Origin: Taeniopygia guttata
Lineage: Eukaryota; Chordata; Aves; Passeriformes; Estrildidae
Direction of reading: 5' to 3'
Assembly: GCF_048771995.1 (NCBI RefSeq)
Contig: NC_133024.1
Coordinates: 253,001 to 317,000, forward strand
Length of the DNA stretch: 64,000 nucleotides
Of this stretch, positions 45,601 to 60,057 are shown piece by piece (positions within the stretch are counted from its first letter, which is position 1; each line of letters begins with the position of its first letter). A program made the position numbers and the translations under genes. Below the pieces are notes generated by a model. It did not search any database. It had not been told where the DNA came from and worked only from the letters and a program-made list of their open reading frames with translations.

Positions 45601-48600
45601 ATAGCATCTGTGTCAGAGGCGTAAAGGGATGTCGCCGCAAGCAGCCCATAGTCCCTGTGCCAGCGCCAGAGTGACTTTGCCCCCAGCCCCACTGGTGGCG
45701 TCGCAGACCAAGAGCATATGAGTGCATTGGGGTGTTTTTCAGGCACAATGTTAGAGCCCCATCTCCTCCCTACAGATCCTGTTCTAGTTTCAGTGACAAG
45801 GCCAGCCCCAGAGTGCCAGTGCCAGCCCTTCGGTTCCTATGGTGTGTGCAGTCCCTTTGCCAGGCCAGCAGTGATTAGAGCACCCGCCCTACAAATGCCC
45901 TTTCCCAGCCCCAGTGATCTCAGCTTTTGACCCACAAGCTTTATTATACTGCCAGCTCTCTTCTTCAGCTCCAGCTCTGCGTTTCTCCAGCTTCACAGGG
46001 GTGATCTTGGCCTTATCTCCAGCTCAGCAGCACTTCAGCTCCAGGCGCGGGGTCTCTAAAGCCAGCCCACCATCAGTATCCCAGCCCGCAGGGATCTGAC
46101 TGCCACCCAGCAATGGCCAGCCACTATGTGTGCCCCTGTATCACTGGAATTCAAGGCCCACCACCCTGTTCTCAGCCATAGAATTCCTTATCCGTTTTCA
46201 GTAACAAGGCCAGCCCCAGAGTGCCTGTGCCAGCGCCAGAGTGACTTTGCCCCCAGCCCCACTGGTGGCGTCGCAGACCAAGAGCATATGAGTGCATTGC
46301 TGTGTTTGTCAGGCGCAATGTTAGAGCCCCATCTCCTCCCTACAGATCCTGTTCTAGTTTCAGTCACAAGGCCAGCCCCAGAGTGCCTGTGCCAGCCCCA
46401 GAGTGACTTTGCCCCCAGCCCCACTGGTGGCGTCGCAGACCAAGAGCATATGAGTGCATTGGAGTGCTTTTCAGGCGCAATGTTAGAGCCCCATCTCCTC
46501 CCTACAGATCCTGTTCTAGTTTTAGTCACAAGGCCAGCCCCAGAGTCACTGTGCCAGCCCCAGAGTGACTTTGCCCCCAGCCCCACTGGTTGTGTCGCAG
46601 ACCAAGAGCATATGAGTGCATTGCTGTGTTTTTCAGGCGCAATGTTAGAGCCCCATCTCCTCCCTACACATGCTGTTCTAGTTCCAGTCACAAGCCCAGC
46701 CATAGCATCTGTGTCAGAGGCGTAAAGGGATGTCGCCGCAAGCAGCCCATAGTCCCTGTGCCAGTGCCAGAGTGACTTTGCCCCCAGCCCCTCTGGTGGC
46801 GTCGCAGACCAAGAGCATATGAGTGCATTGGGGTGTTTTTCAGGCGCAATGTTAGAGACCCATCTCCTCACTACAGATCCTGTTCTAGTTTCAGTGACAA
46901 GGCCAGCCCCAGAGTGCCAGTGCCAGCCCTTCGGTTCCTATGGTGTGTGCAGTCCCTTTGCCAGGCCAGCAGTGATTAGAGCACCCGCCCTACAAATGCC
47001 CTTTCCCAGCCCCAGTGATCTCAGCTTTTGACCCACAAGCTTTATTATACTGCCAGCTCTCTTCTTCAGCTCCAGCTCTGCGTTTCTCCAGCTTCACAGG
47101 GGTGATCTTGGCCTTGTCTCCAGCTCAGCGGCACTTCAGCTCAGCCCGCGGGGTGTCTAAAGCCAGCCCACCATCAATATCCCAGCCCGCAGGGATCTGA
47201 CTGCCACCCAGCAATGGCCAGCCACTATGTGTGCCCCTGAATCACCTGAATTCAAGGCCCACAACCCTGTTCTCAGCCATAGAATTCCTTATCCGTTTTC
47301 ATTAACAAGGCCAGCGGCAGAGTCCCTGTGCCAGCCCCAGAGTGACTTTGCCCCCAGCCCCACTGGTTGTGTCGCAGACCAAGAGCATATGAGTGCATTG
47401 CTGTGTTTTTCAGGCGCAATGTTAGAGCCCCATCTCCTCCCTACAGATCCTGTTCTAGTTTTAGTCACAAGGCCAGCCCCAGAGTGCCAGTGCCAGCCCC
47501 AGAGTGACTTTGCCCCCAGCCCCACTGGTGGCGTCGCAGACCAAGAGCATATGAGTGCATTGGGGTGTTTTTCAGGCGCAATGTTAGAGCCCCATCTCCT
47601 CACTACAGATCCTGTTCTAGTTCCAGTCACAAGCCCAGCCATAGCATCTGTGTCAGAGGCGTAAAGGGATGTCGCCGCAAGCAGCCCATATTCCCTGTGC
47701 CAGCGCCAGAGTGACTTTGCCCCCAGCCCCACTGGTGGCGTCGCAGACCAAGAGCATATGAGTGCATTGGGGTGTTTTTCAGGCGCAATGTTAGAGCCCC
47801 ATCTCCTCCCTACAGATCCTGTTCTAGCTTCAGTGACAAGGCCAGCCCCAGAGTGCCAGTGCCAGCCCTTCGGTTCCTATGGTGTGTGCAGTCCCTTTGC
47901 CAGGCCAGCAGTGATTAGAGCACCCGCCCTACAAATGCCCTTTCCCAGCCCCAGTGATCTCAGCTTTTGACCCACAAGCTTTATTATACTGCCAGCTCTC
48001 TTCTTCAGCTCCAGCTCTGCGTTTCTCCAGCTTCACAGGGGTGATCTTGGCCTTGTCTCCAGCTCAGCGGCACTTCAGCTCAGCCCGCGGGGTGTCTAAA
48101 GCCAGCCCACCCTCAATATCCCAGCCCGCAGGGATCTGACTGCCACCCAGCAATGGCCAGCCACTATGTGTGCCCCTGTATCACTTGAATTCAAGGCCCA
48201 CAACCCTGTTCTCAGCCATAGAATTCCTTATCCGTTTTCAGTAACAAGGCCAGCTGCAGAGCCCCTGTGCCAGCCCCAGAGTGACTTTGCCCCCAGCCCC
48301 ACTGGTGGCGTCGCAGACCAAGAGCATATGAGTGCATTGCTGTGTTTTTCAGGCGCAACGTTAGAGCCCCATCTCCTCCCTACACATGCTGTTCTAGTTC
48401 CAGTCACAAGCCCAGCCATAGCATCTGTGTCAGAGGCGTAAAGGGATGTCGCCGCAAGCAGCCCATATTCCCTGTGCCAGCCCCAGAGTGACTTTGCCCC
48501 CAGCCCCACTGGTGGCGTCGCAGACCAAGAGCATATGAGTGCATTGGGGTGTTTTTCAGGCGCAATGTTAGAGCCCCATCTCCTCCCTACAGATCCTGTT

Positions 48601-50787
48601 CTAGTTTCAGTGACAAGGCCAGCCCCAGAGTGCCAGTGCCAGCCCTTCGGTTCCTATGGTGTGTGCAGTCCCTTTGCCAGGCCAGCAGTGATTAGAGCAC
48701 CCGCCCTACAAATGCCCTTTCCCAGCCCCAGTGATCTCAGCTTTTGACCCACAAGCTTTATTATACTGCCAGCTCTCTTCTTCAGCTCCAGCTCTGCGTT
48801 TCTCCAGCTTCACAGGGGTGATCTTGGCCTTATCTCCAGCTCAGCAGCACTTCAGCTCCAGGCGCGGGGTCTCTAAAGCCAGCCCACCATCAGTATCCCA
48901 GCCCGCAGGGATCTGACTGCCACCCAGCAATGGCCAGCCACTATGTGTGCCCCTGTATCACTGGAATTCAAGGCCCACCACCCTGTTCTCAGCCATAGAA
49001 TTCCTTATCCGTTTTCAGTAACAAGGCCAGCCCCAGAGTGCCTGTGCCAGCGCCAGAGTGACTTTGCCCCCAGCCCCACTGGTGGCGTCGCAGACCAAGA
49101 GCATATGAGTGCATTGCTGTGTTTGTCAGGCGCAATGTTAGAGCCCCATCTCCTCCCTACAGATCCTGTTCTAGTTTCAGTCACAAGGCCAGCTGCAGAG
49201 TGCCTGTGCCAGCCCCAGAGTGACTTTGCCCCCAGCCCCACTGGTGGCGTCGCAGACCAAGAGCATATGAGTGCATTGGAGTGTTTTTCAGGCGCAATGT
49301 TAGAGCCCCATCTCCTCCCTACAGATCCTGTTCTAGTTTTAGTCACAAGGCCAGCCCCAGAGTCACTGTGCCAGCCCCAGAGTGACTTTGCCCCCAGCCC
49401 CACTGGTTGTGTCGCAGACCAAGAGCATATGAGTGCATTGCTGTGTTTTTCAGGCGCAATGTTAGAGCCCCATCTCCTCCCTACACATGCTGTTCTAGTT
49501 CCAGTCACAAGCCCAGCCATAGCATCTGTGTCAGAGGCGTAAAGGGATGTCGCCGCAAGCAGCCCATAGTCCCTGTGCCAGTGCCAGAGTGACTTTGCCC
49601 CCAGCCCCTCTGGTGGCGTCGCAGACCAAGAGCATATGAGTGCATTGGGGTGTTTTTCAGGCGCAATGTTAGAGCCCCATCTCCTCCCTACAGATCCTGT
49701 TCTAGTTTCAGTGACAAGGCCAGCCCCAGAGTGCCAGTGCCAGCCCTTCGGTTCCTATGGTGTGTGCAGTCCCTTTGCCAGGCCAGCAGTGATTAGAGCA
49801 CCCGCCCTACAAATGCCCTTTCCCAGCCCCAGTGATCTCAGCTTTTGACCCACAAGCTTTATTATACTGCCAGCTCTCTTCTTCAGCTCCAGCTCTGCGT
49901 TTCTCCAGCTTCACAGGGGTGATCTTGGCCTTGTCTCCAGCTCAGCGGCACTTCAGCTCAGCCCGCGGGGTGTCTAAACCCAGCCCACCATCAATATCCC
50001 AGCCCGCAGGGATCTGACTGCCACCCAGCAATGGCCAGCCACTATGTGTGCCCCTGAATCACCTGAATTCAAGGCCCACAACCCTGTTCTCAGCCATAGA
50101 ATTCCTTATCCGTTTTCATTAACAAGGCCAGCTACAGAGCCCCTGTGCCAGCCCCAGAGTGACTTTGCCCCCAGCCCCACTGGTTGTGTCGCAGACCAAG
50201 AGCATATGAGTGCATTGCTGTGTTTTTCAGGCGCAATGTTAGAGCCCCATCTCCTCCCTACAGATCCTGTTCTAGTTTTAGTCACAAGGCCAGCCCCAGA
50301 GTGCCAGTGCCAGCCCCAGAGTGACTTTGCCCCCAGCCCCACTGGTGGCGTCGCAGACCAAGAGCATATGAGTGCATTGGGGTGTTTTTCAGGCGCAATG
50401 TTAGAGCCCCATCTCCTCCCTACAGATCCTGTTCTAGTTCCAGTCACAAGCCCAGCCATAGCATCTGTGTCAGAGGCGTAAAGGGATGTCGCCGCAAGCA
50501 GCCCATAGTCCCTGTGCCAGCGCCAGAGTGACTTTGCCCCCAGCCCCACTGGTGGCGTCGCAGACCAAGAGCATATGAGTGCATTGGGGTGTTTTTCAGG
50601 CACAATGTTAGAGCCCCATCTCCTCCCTACAGATCCTGTTCTAGTTTCAGTGACAAGGCCAGCCCCAGAGTGCCAGTGCCAGCCCTTCGGTTCCTATGGT
50701 GTGTGCAGTCCCTTTGCCAGGCCAGCAGTGATTAGAGCACCCGCCCTACAAATGCCCTTTCCCAGCCCCAGTGATCTCAGCTTTTGA
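42664..50787. repeat. Super-repeat copy 1 (8124 bases)
   Basis: Linker spacings 776, 776, 938, 777, 1101, 939, 777, 1101, 939. The same series, with matching private variants (for example ACAAGGCAAGCCCC near 44082 and 52206), returns at a constant 8124-base offset in the first part of the next block. Confidence 0.9.
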
Positions 50788-53700
50788 CCCACAAGCTTTA
50801 TTATACTGCCAGCTCTCTTCTTCAGCTCCAGCTCTGCGTTTCTCCAGCTTCACGGGGTGATCTTGGCCTTATCTCCAGCTCAGCAGCACTTCAGCTCCAG
50901 GCGCGGGGTCTCTAAAGCCAGCCCACCATCAGTATCCCAGCCCGCAGGGATCTGATTGCCACCCAGCAATGGCCAGCCACTATGTGTGCCCCTGTATCAC
51001 TGGAATTCAAGGCCCACCACCCTGTTCTCAGCCATAGAATTCCTTATCCGTTTTCAGTAACAAGGCCAGCAGCAGAGTGCCTGTGCCAGCCCCAGAGTGA
51101 CTTTGCCCCCAGCCCCACTGGTGGCGTCGCAGACCAAGAGCATATGAGTGCATTGCTGTGTTTGTCAGGCGCAATGTTAGAGCCCCATCTCCTCCCTACA
51201 GATCCTGTTCTAGTTCCAGTCACAAGCCCAGCCATAGCATCTGTGTCAGAGGCGTAAAGGGATGTCGCCGCAAGCAGCCCATAGTCCCTGTGCCAGCGCC
51301 AGAGTGACTTTGCCCCCAGCCCCACTGGTGGTGTCGCAGACCAAGAGCATATGAGTGCATTGCTGTGTTTTTCAGGCGCAATGTTAGAGACCCATCTCCT
51401 CAGTACAGATCCTGTTCTAGTTTCAGACACAAGGCCAGCCCCAGAGTGCCAGTGCCAGCCCTTCGGTTCCTATGGTGTGTGCAGTCCCTTTGCCAGGCCA
51501 GCAGTGATTAGAGCACCCGCCCTACAAATGCCCTTTCCCAGCCCCAGTGATCTCAGCTTTTGACCCACAAGCTTTATTATACTGCCAGCTCTCTTCTTCA
51601 GCTCCAGCTCTGCGTTTCTCCAGCTTCACGGGGTGATCTTGGCCTTATCTACAGCTCAGCAGCACTTCAGCTCAGCCCGCGGGGTGTCTAAAGCCAGCCC
51701 ACCATCAATATCCCAGCCCGCAGGGATCTGACTGCCACCCAGCAATGGCCAGCCACTATGTGTGCCCCTGAATCACCTGAATTCAAGGCCCACCACCCTG
51801 TTCTCAGCCATAGAATTCCTTATCCGTTTTAGGTAACAAGGCCAGCTGCAGAGTCCCTGTGCCAGCCCCAGAGTGACTTTGCCCCCAGCCCCACTGGTGG
51901 CGTCGCAGACCAAGAGCATATGAGTGCATTGGGGTGTTTTTCAGGCGCAACGTTAGAGCCCCATCTCCTCCCTACACATGCTGTTCTAGTTCCAGTCACA
52001 AGCCCAGCCATAGCATCTGTGTCAGAGGCGTAAAGGGATGTCGCCGCAAGCAGCCCATATTCCCTGTGCCAGCCCCAGAGTGACTTTGCCCCCAGCCCCA
52101 CTGGTGGCGTCGCAGACCATAAGCATATGAGTGCATTGGAGTGTTTTTCAGGCGCAATGTTAGAGCCCCATCTCCTCCCTACAGATCCTGTTCTAGTTTC
52201 AGTGACAAGGCAAGCCCCAGAGTGCCAGTGCCAGCCCTTCGGTTCCTATGGTGTGTGCAGTCCCTTTGCCAGGCCAGCAGTGATTAGAGCACCCGCCCTA
52301 CAAATGCCCTTTCCCAGCCCCAGTGATCTCAGCTTTTGACCCACAAGCTTTATTATACTGCCAGCTCTCTTCTTCAGCTCCAGCTCTGCGTTTCTCCAGC
52401 TTCACGGGGTGATCTTGGCCTTATCTCCAGCTCAGCAGCACTTCAGCTCCAGGCGCGGGGTCTCTAAAGCCAGCCCACCATCAGTATCCCAGCCCGCAGG
52501 GATCTGACTGCCACCCAGCAATGGCCAGCCACTATGTGTGCCCCTGTATCACTGGAATTCAAGGCCCACCACCCTGTTCTCAGCCATAGAATTCCTTATC
52601 CGTTTTCAGTAACAAGGCCAGCCCCAGAGTGCCTGTGCCAGCCCCAGAGTGACTTTGCCCCCAGCCCCACTGGTTGTGTCGCAGACCAAGAGCATATGAG
52701 TGCATTGCTGTGTTTTTCAGGCGCAACGTTAGAGCCCCATCTCCTCCCTACAGATCCTGTTCTAGTTCCAGTCACAAGCCCAGCCATAGCATCTGTGTCA
52801 GAGGCGTAAAGGGATGTCGCCGCAAGCAGCCCATAGTCCCTGTGCCAGCGCCAGAGTGACTTTGCCCCCAGCCCCACTGGTGGCGTCGCAGACCAAGAGC
52901 ATATGAGTGCATTGGGGTGTTTTTCAGGCGCAATGTTAGAGCCCCATCTCCTCCCTACAGATCCTGTTCTAGTTTCAGTCACAAGGCCAGCCCCAGAGTC
53001 ACTGTGCCAGCCCCAGAGTGACTTTGCCCCCAGCCCCACTGGTGGCGTCGCAGACCAAGAGCATATGAGTGCATTGGGGTGTTTTTCAGGCGCAATGTTA
53101 GAGCCCCATCTCCTCCCTACAGATCCTGTTCTAGCTTCAGTGACAAGGCCAGCCCCAGAGTGCCAGTGCCAGCCCTTCGGTTCCTATGGTGTGTGCAGTC
53201 CCTTTGCCAGGCCAGCAGTGATTAGAGCACCCGCCCTACAAATGCCCTTTCCCAGCCCCAGTGATCTCAGCTTTTGACCCACAAGCTTTATTATACTGCC
53301 AGCTCTCTTCTTCAGCTCCAGCTCTGCGTTTCTCCAGCTTCACAGGGGTGATCTTGGCCTTGTCTCCAGCTCAGCGGCACTTCAGCTCAGCCCGCGGGGT
53401 GTCTAAAGCCAGCCCACCCTCAATATCCCAGCCCGCAGGGATCTGACTGCCACCCAGCAATGGCCAGCCACTATGTGTGCCCCTGTATCACTTGAATTCA
53501 AGGCCCACAACCCTGTTCTCAGCCATAGAATTCCTTATCCGTTTTCAGTAACAAGGCCAGCTGCAGAGCCCCTGTGCCAGCCCCAGAGTGACTTTGCCCC
53601 CAGCCCCACTGGTGGCGTCGCAGACCAAGAGCATATGAGTGCATTGCTGTGTTTTTCAGGCGCAATGTTAGAGCCCCATCTCCTCCCTACAGATCCTGTT

Positions 53701-56700
53701 CTAGTTCCAGTCACAAGCCCAGCCATAGCATCTGTGTCAGAGGCGTAAAGGGATGTCGCCGCAAGCAGCCCATAGTCCCTGTGCCAGCGCCAGAGTGACT
53801 TTGCCCCCAGCCCCACTGGTGGCGTCGCAGACCAAGAGCATATGAGTGCATTGCTGTGTTTTTCAGGCGCAACGTTAGAGCCCCATCTCCTCCCTACAGA
53901 TCCTGTTCTAGTTCCAGTCACAAGCCCAGCCATAGCATCTGTGTCAGAGGCGTAAAGGGATGTCGCCGCAAGCAGCCCATAGTCCCTGTGCCAGCGCCAG
54001 AGTGACTTTGCCCCCAGCCCCACTGGTGGCGTCGCAGACCAAGAGCATATGAGTGCATTGGGGTGTTTTTCAGGCGCAATGTTAGAGCCCCATCTCCTCC
54101 CTACAGATCCTGTTCTAGTTTCAGTCACAAGGCCAGCCCCAGAGTCACTGTGCCAGCCCCAGAGTGACTTTGCCCCCAGCCCCACTGGTGGCGTCGCAGA
54201 CCAAGAGCATATGAGTGCATTGGGGTGTTTTTCAGGCGCAATGTTAGAGCCCCATCTCCTCCCTACAGATCCTGTTCTAGCTTCAGTGACAAGGCCAGCC
54301 CCAGAGTGCCAGTGCCAGCCCTTCGGTTCCTATGGTGTGTGCAGTCCCTTTGCCAGGCCAGCAGTGATTAGAGCACCCGCCCTACAAATGCCCTTTCCCA
54401 GCCCCAGTGATCTCAGCTTTTGACCCACAAGCTTTATTATACTGCCAGCTCTCTTCTTCAGCTCCAGCTCTGCGTTTCTCCAGCTTCACAGGGGTGATCT
54501 TGGCCTTGTCTCCAGCTCAGCGGCACTTCAGCTCAGCCCGCGGGGTGTCTAAAGCCAGCCCACCCTCAATATCCCAGCCCGCAGGGATCTGACTGCCACC
54601 CAGCAATGGCCAGCCACTATGTGTGCCCCTGTATCACTTGAATTCAAGGCCCACAACCCTGTTCTCAGCCATAGAATTCCTTATCCGTTTTCAGTAACAA
54701 GGCCAGCTGCAGAGCCCCTGTGCCAGCCCCAGAGTGACTTTGCCCCCAGCCCCACTGGTGGCGTCGCAGACCAAGAGCATATGAGTGCATTGCTGTGTTT
54801 TTCAGGCGCAATGTTAGAGCCCCATCTCCTCCCTACAGATCCTGTTCTAGTTCCAGTCACAAGCCCAGCCATAGCATCTGTGTCAGAGGCGTAAAGGGAT
54901 GTCGCCGCAAGCAGCCCATAGTCCCTGTGCCAGCGCCAGAGTGACTTTGCCCCCAGCCCCACTGGTGGCGTCGCAGACCAAGAGCATATGAGTGCATTGG
55001 GGTGTTTTTCAGGCACAATGTTAGAGCCCCATCTCCTCCCTACAGATCCTGTTCTAGTTTCAGTGACAAGGCCAGCCCCAGAGTGCCAGTGCCAGCCCTT
55101 CGGTTCCTATGGTGTGTGCAGTCCCTTTGCCAGGCCAGCAGTGATTAGAGCACCCGCCCTACAAATGCCCTTTCCCAGCCCCAGTGATCTCAGCTTTTGA
55201 CCCACAAGCTTTATTATACTGCCAGCTCTCTTCTTCAGCTCCAGCTCTGCGTTTCTCCAGCTTCACAGGGGTGATCTTGGCCTTATCTCCAGCTCAGCAG
55301 CACTTCAGCTCCAGGCGCGGGGTCTCTAAAGCCAGCCCACCATCAGTATCCCAGCCCGCAGGGATCTGACTGCCACCCAGCAATGGCCAGCCACTATGTG
55401 TGCCCCTGTATCACTGGAATTCAAGGCCCACCACCCTGTTCTCAGCCATAGAATTCCTTATCCGTTTTCAGTAACAAGGCCAGCCCCAGAGTGCCTGTGC
55501 CAGCGCCAGAGTGACTTTGCCCCCAGCCCCACTGGTGGCGTCGCAGACCAAGAGCATATGAGTGCATTGCTGTGTTTGTCAGGCGCAATGTTAGAGCCCC
55601 ATCTCCTCCCTACAGATCCTGTTCTAGTTTCAGTCACAAGGCCAGCCCCAGAGTGCCTGTGCCAGCCCCAGAGTGACTTTGCCCCCAGCCCCACTGGTGG
55701 CGTCGCAGACCAAGAGCATATGAGTGCATTGGAGTGCTTTTCAGGCGCAATGTTAGAGCCCCATCTCCTCCCTACAGATCCTGTTCTAGTTTTAGTCACA
55801 AGGCCAGCCCCAGAGTCACTGTGCCAGCCCCAGAGTGACTTTGCCCCCAGCCCCACTGGTTGTGTCGCAGACCAAGAGCATATGAGTGCATTGCTGTGTT
55901 TTTCAGGCGCAATGTTAGAGCCCCATCTCCTCCCTACACATGCTGTTCTAGTTCCAGTCACAAGCCCAGCCATAGCATCTGTGTCAGAGGCGTAAAGGGA
56001 TGTCGCCGCAAGCAGCCCATAGTCCCTGTGCCAGTGCCAGAGTGACTTTGCCCCCAGCCCCTCTGGTGGCGTCGCAGACCAAGAGCATATGAGTGCATTG
56101 GGGTGTTTTTCAGGCGCAATGTTAGAGACCCATCTCCTCACTACAGATCCTGTTCTAGTTTCAGTGACAAGGCCAGCCCCAGAGTGCCAGTGCCAGCCCT
56201 TCGGTTCCTATGGTGTGTGCAGTCCCTTTGCCAGGCCAGCAGTGATTAGAGCACCCGCCCTACAAATGCCCTTTCCCAGCCCCAGTGATCTCAGCTTTTG
56301 ACCCACAAGCTTTATTATACTGCCAGCTCTCTTCTTCAGCTCCAGCTCTGCGTTTCTCCAGCTTCACAGGGGTGATCTTGGCCTTGTCTCCAGCTCAGCG
56401 GCACTTCAGCTCAGCCCGCGGGGTGTCTAAAGCCAGCCCACCATCAATATCCCAGCCCGCAGGGATCTGACTGCCACCCAGCAATGGCCAGCCACTATGT
56501 GTGCCCCTGAATCACCTGAATTCAAGGCCCACAACCCTGTTCTCAGCCATAGAATTCCTTATCCGTTTTCATTAACAAGGCCAGCGGCAGAGTCCCTGTG
56601 CCAGCCCCAGAGTGACTTTGCCCCCAGCCCCACTGGTTGTGTCGCAGACCAAGAGCATATGAGTGCATTGCTGTGTTTTTCAGGCGCAATGTTAGAGCCC

Positions 56701-59700
56701 CATCTCCTCCCTACAGATCCTGTTCTAGTTTTAGTCACAAGGCCAGCCCCAGAGTGCCAGTGCCAGCCCCAGAGTGACTTTGCCCCCAGCCCCACTGGTG
56801 GCGTCGCAGACCAAGAGCATATGAGTGCATTGGGGTGTTTTTCAGGCGCAATGTTAGAGCCCCATCTCCTCACTACAGATCCTGTTCTAGTTCCAGTCAC
56901 AAGCCCAGCCATAGCATCTGTGTCAGAGGCGTAAAGGGATGTCGCCGCAAGCAGCCCATATTCCCTGTGCCAGCGCCAGAGTGACTTTGCCCCCAGCCCC
57001 ACTGGTGGCGTCGCAGACCAAGAGCATATGAGTGCATTGGGGTGTTTTTCAGGCGCAATGTTAGAGCCCCATCTCCTCCCTACAGATCCTGTTCTAGCTT
57101 CAGTGACAAGGCCAGCCCCAGAGTGCCAGTGCCAGCCCTTCGGTTCCTATGGTGTGTGCAGTCCCTTTGCCAGGCCAGCAGTGATTAGAGCACCCGCCCT
57201 ACAAATGCCCTTTCCCAGCCCCAGTGATCTCAGCTTTTGACCCACAAGCTTTATTATACTGCCAGCTCTCTTCTTCAGCTCCAGCTCTGCGTTTCTCCAG
57301 CTTCACAGGGGTGATCTTGGCCTTGTCTCCAGCTCAGCGGCACTTCAGCTCAGCCCGCGGGGTGTCTAAAGCCAGCCCACCCTCAATATCCCAGCCCGCA
57401 GGGATCTGACTGCCACCCAGCAATGGCCAGCCACTATGTGTGCCCCTGTATCACTTGAATTCAAGGCCCACAACCCTGTTCTCAGCCATAGAATTCCTTA
57501 TCCGTTTTCAGTAACAAGGCCAGCTGCAGAGCCCCTGTGCCAGCCCCAGAGTGACTTTGCCCCCAGCCCCACTGGTGGCGTCGCAGACCAAGAGCATATG
57601 AGTGCATTGCTGTGTTTTTCAGGCGCAACGTTAGAGCCCCATCTCCTCCCTACACATGCTGTTCTAGTTCCAGTCACAAGCCCAGCCATAGCATCTGTGT
57701 CAGAGGCGTAAAGGGATGTCGCCGCAAGCAGCCCATATTCCCTGTGCCAGCCCCAGAGTGACTTTGCCCCCAGCCCCACTGGTGGCGTCGCAGACCAAGA
57801 GCATATGAGTGCATTGGGGTGTTTTTCAGGCGCAATGTTAGAGCCCCATCTCCTCCCTACAGATCCTGTTCTAGTTTCAGTGACAAGGCCAGCCCCAGAG
57901 TGCCAGTGCCAGCCCTTCGGTTCCTATGGTGTGTGCAGTCCCTTTGCCAGGCCAGCAGTGATTAGAGCACCCGCCCTACAAATGCCCTTTCCCAGCCCCA
58001 GTGATCTCAGCTTTTGACCCACAAGCTTTATTATACTGCCAGCTCTCTTCTTCAGCTCCAGCTCTGCGTTTCTCCAGCTTCACAGGGGTGATCTTGGCCT
58101 TATCTCCAGCTCAGCAGCACTTCAGCTCCAGGCGCGGGGTCTCTAAAGCCAGCCCACCATCAGTATCCCAGCCCGCAGGGATCTGACTGCCACCCAGCAA
58201 TGGCCAGCCACTATGTGTGCCCCTGTATCACTGGAATTCAAGGCCCACCACCCTGTTCTCAGCCATAGAATTCCTTATCCGTTTTCAGTAACAAGGCCAG
58301 CCCCAGAGTGCCTGTGCCAGCGCCAGAGTGACTTTGCCCCCAGCCCCACTGGTGGCGTCGCAGACCAAGAGCATATGAGTGCATTGCTGTGTTTGTCAGG
58401 CGCAATGTTAGAGCCCCATCTCCTCCCTACAGATCCTGTTCTAGTTTCAGTCACAAGGCCAGCTGCAGAGTGCCTGTGCCAGCCCCAGAGTGACTTTGCC
58501 CCCAGCCCCACTGGTGGCGTCGCAGACCAAGAGCATATGAGTGCATTGGAGTGTTTTTCAGGCGCAATGTTAGAGCCCCATCTCCTCCCTACAGATCCTG
58601 TTCTAGTTTTAGTCACAAGGCCAGCCCCAGAGTCACTGTGCCAGCCCCAGAGTGACTTTGCCCCCAGCCCCACTGGTTGTGTCGCAGACCAAGAGCATAT
58701 GAGTGCATTGCTGTGTTTTTCAGGCGCAATGTTAGAGCCCCATCTCCTCCCTACACATGCTGTTCTAGTTCCAGTCACAAGCCCAGCCATAGCATCTGTG
58801 TCAGAGGCGTAAAGGGATGTCGCCGCAAGCAGCCCATAGTCCCTGTGCCAGTGCCAGAGTGACTTTGCCCCCAGCCCCTCTGGTGGCGTCGCAGACCAAG
58901 AGCATATGAGTGCATTGGGGTGTTTTTCAGGCGCAATGTTAGAGACCCATCTCCTCACTACAGATCCTGTTCTAGTTTCAGTGACAAGGCCAGCCCCAGA
59001 GTGCCAGTGCCAGCCCTTCGGTTCCTATGGTGTGTGCAGTCCCTTTGCCAGGCCAGCAGTGATTAGAGCACCCGCCCTACAAATGCCCTTTCCCAGCCCC
59101 AGTGATCTCAGCTTTTGACCCACAAGCTTTATTATACTGCCAGCTCTCTTCTTCAGCTCCAGCTCTGCGTTTCTCCAGCTTCACAGGGGTGATCTTGGCC
59201 TTGTCTCCAGCTCAGCGGCACTTCAGCTCAGCCCGCGGGGTGTCTAAACCCAGCCCACCATCAATATCCCAGCCCGCAGGGATCTGACTGCCACCCAGCA
59301 ATGGCCAGCCACTATGTGTGCCCCTGAATCACCTGAATTCAAGGCCCACAACCCTGTTCTCAGCCATAGAATTCCTTATCCGTTTTCATTAACAAGGCCA
59401 GCTACAGAGCCCCTGTGCCAGCCCCAGAGTGACTTTGCCCCCAGCCCCACTGGTTGTGTCGCAGACCAAGAGCATATGAGTGCATTGCTGTGTTTTTCAG
59501 GCGCAATGTTAGAGCCCCATCTCCTCCCTACAGATCCTGTTCTAGTTTTAGTCACAAGGCCAGCCCCAGAGTGCCAGTGCCAGCCCCAGAGTGACTTTGC
59601 CCCCAGCCCCACTGGTGGCGTCGCAGACCAAGAGCATATGAGTGCATTGGGGTGTTTTTCAGGCGCAATGTTAGAGCCCCATCTCCTCCCTACAGATCCT

Positions 59701-60057
59701 GTTCTAGTTCCAGTCACAAGCCCAGCCATAGCATCTGTGTCAGAGGCGTAAAGGGATGTCGCCGCAAGCAGCCCATATTCCCTGTGCCAGCGCCAGAGTG
59801 ACTTTGCCCCCAGCCCCACTGGTGGCGTCGCAGACCAAGAGCATATGAGTGCATTGGTTTGTTTTTCAGGCGCAATGTTAGAGCCCCATCTCCTCCCTAC
59901 AGATCCTGTTCTAGTTTCAGACACAAGGCCAGCCCCAGAGTGCCAGTGCCAGCCCTTCGGTTCCTATGGTGTGTGCAGTCCCTTTGCCAGGCCAGCAGTG
60001 ATTAGAGCACCCGCCCTACAAATGCCCTTTCCCAGCCCCAGTGATCTCAGCTTTTGA
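50788..60057. repeat. Super-repeat copy 2 (9270 bases, one extra unit)
   Basis: Spacings 776, 776, 938, 1146, 777, 1101, 939, 777, 1101, 939: identical to copy 1 except for an inserted 1146-base unit ending at 54423, after which the offset becomes 9270. The extra unit equals a 939-type unit plus one 207-base monomer. Confidence 0.9.
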
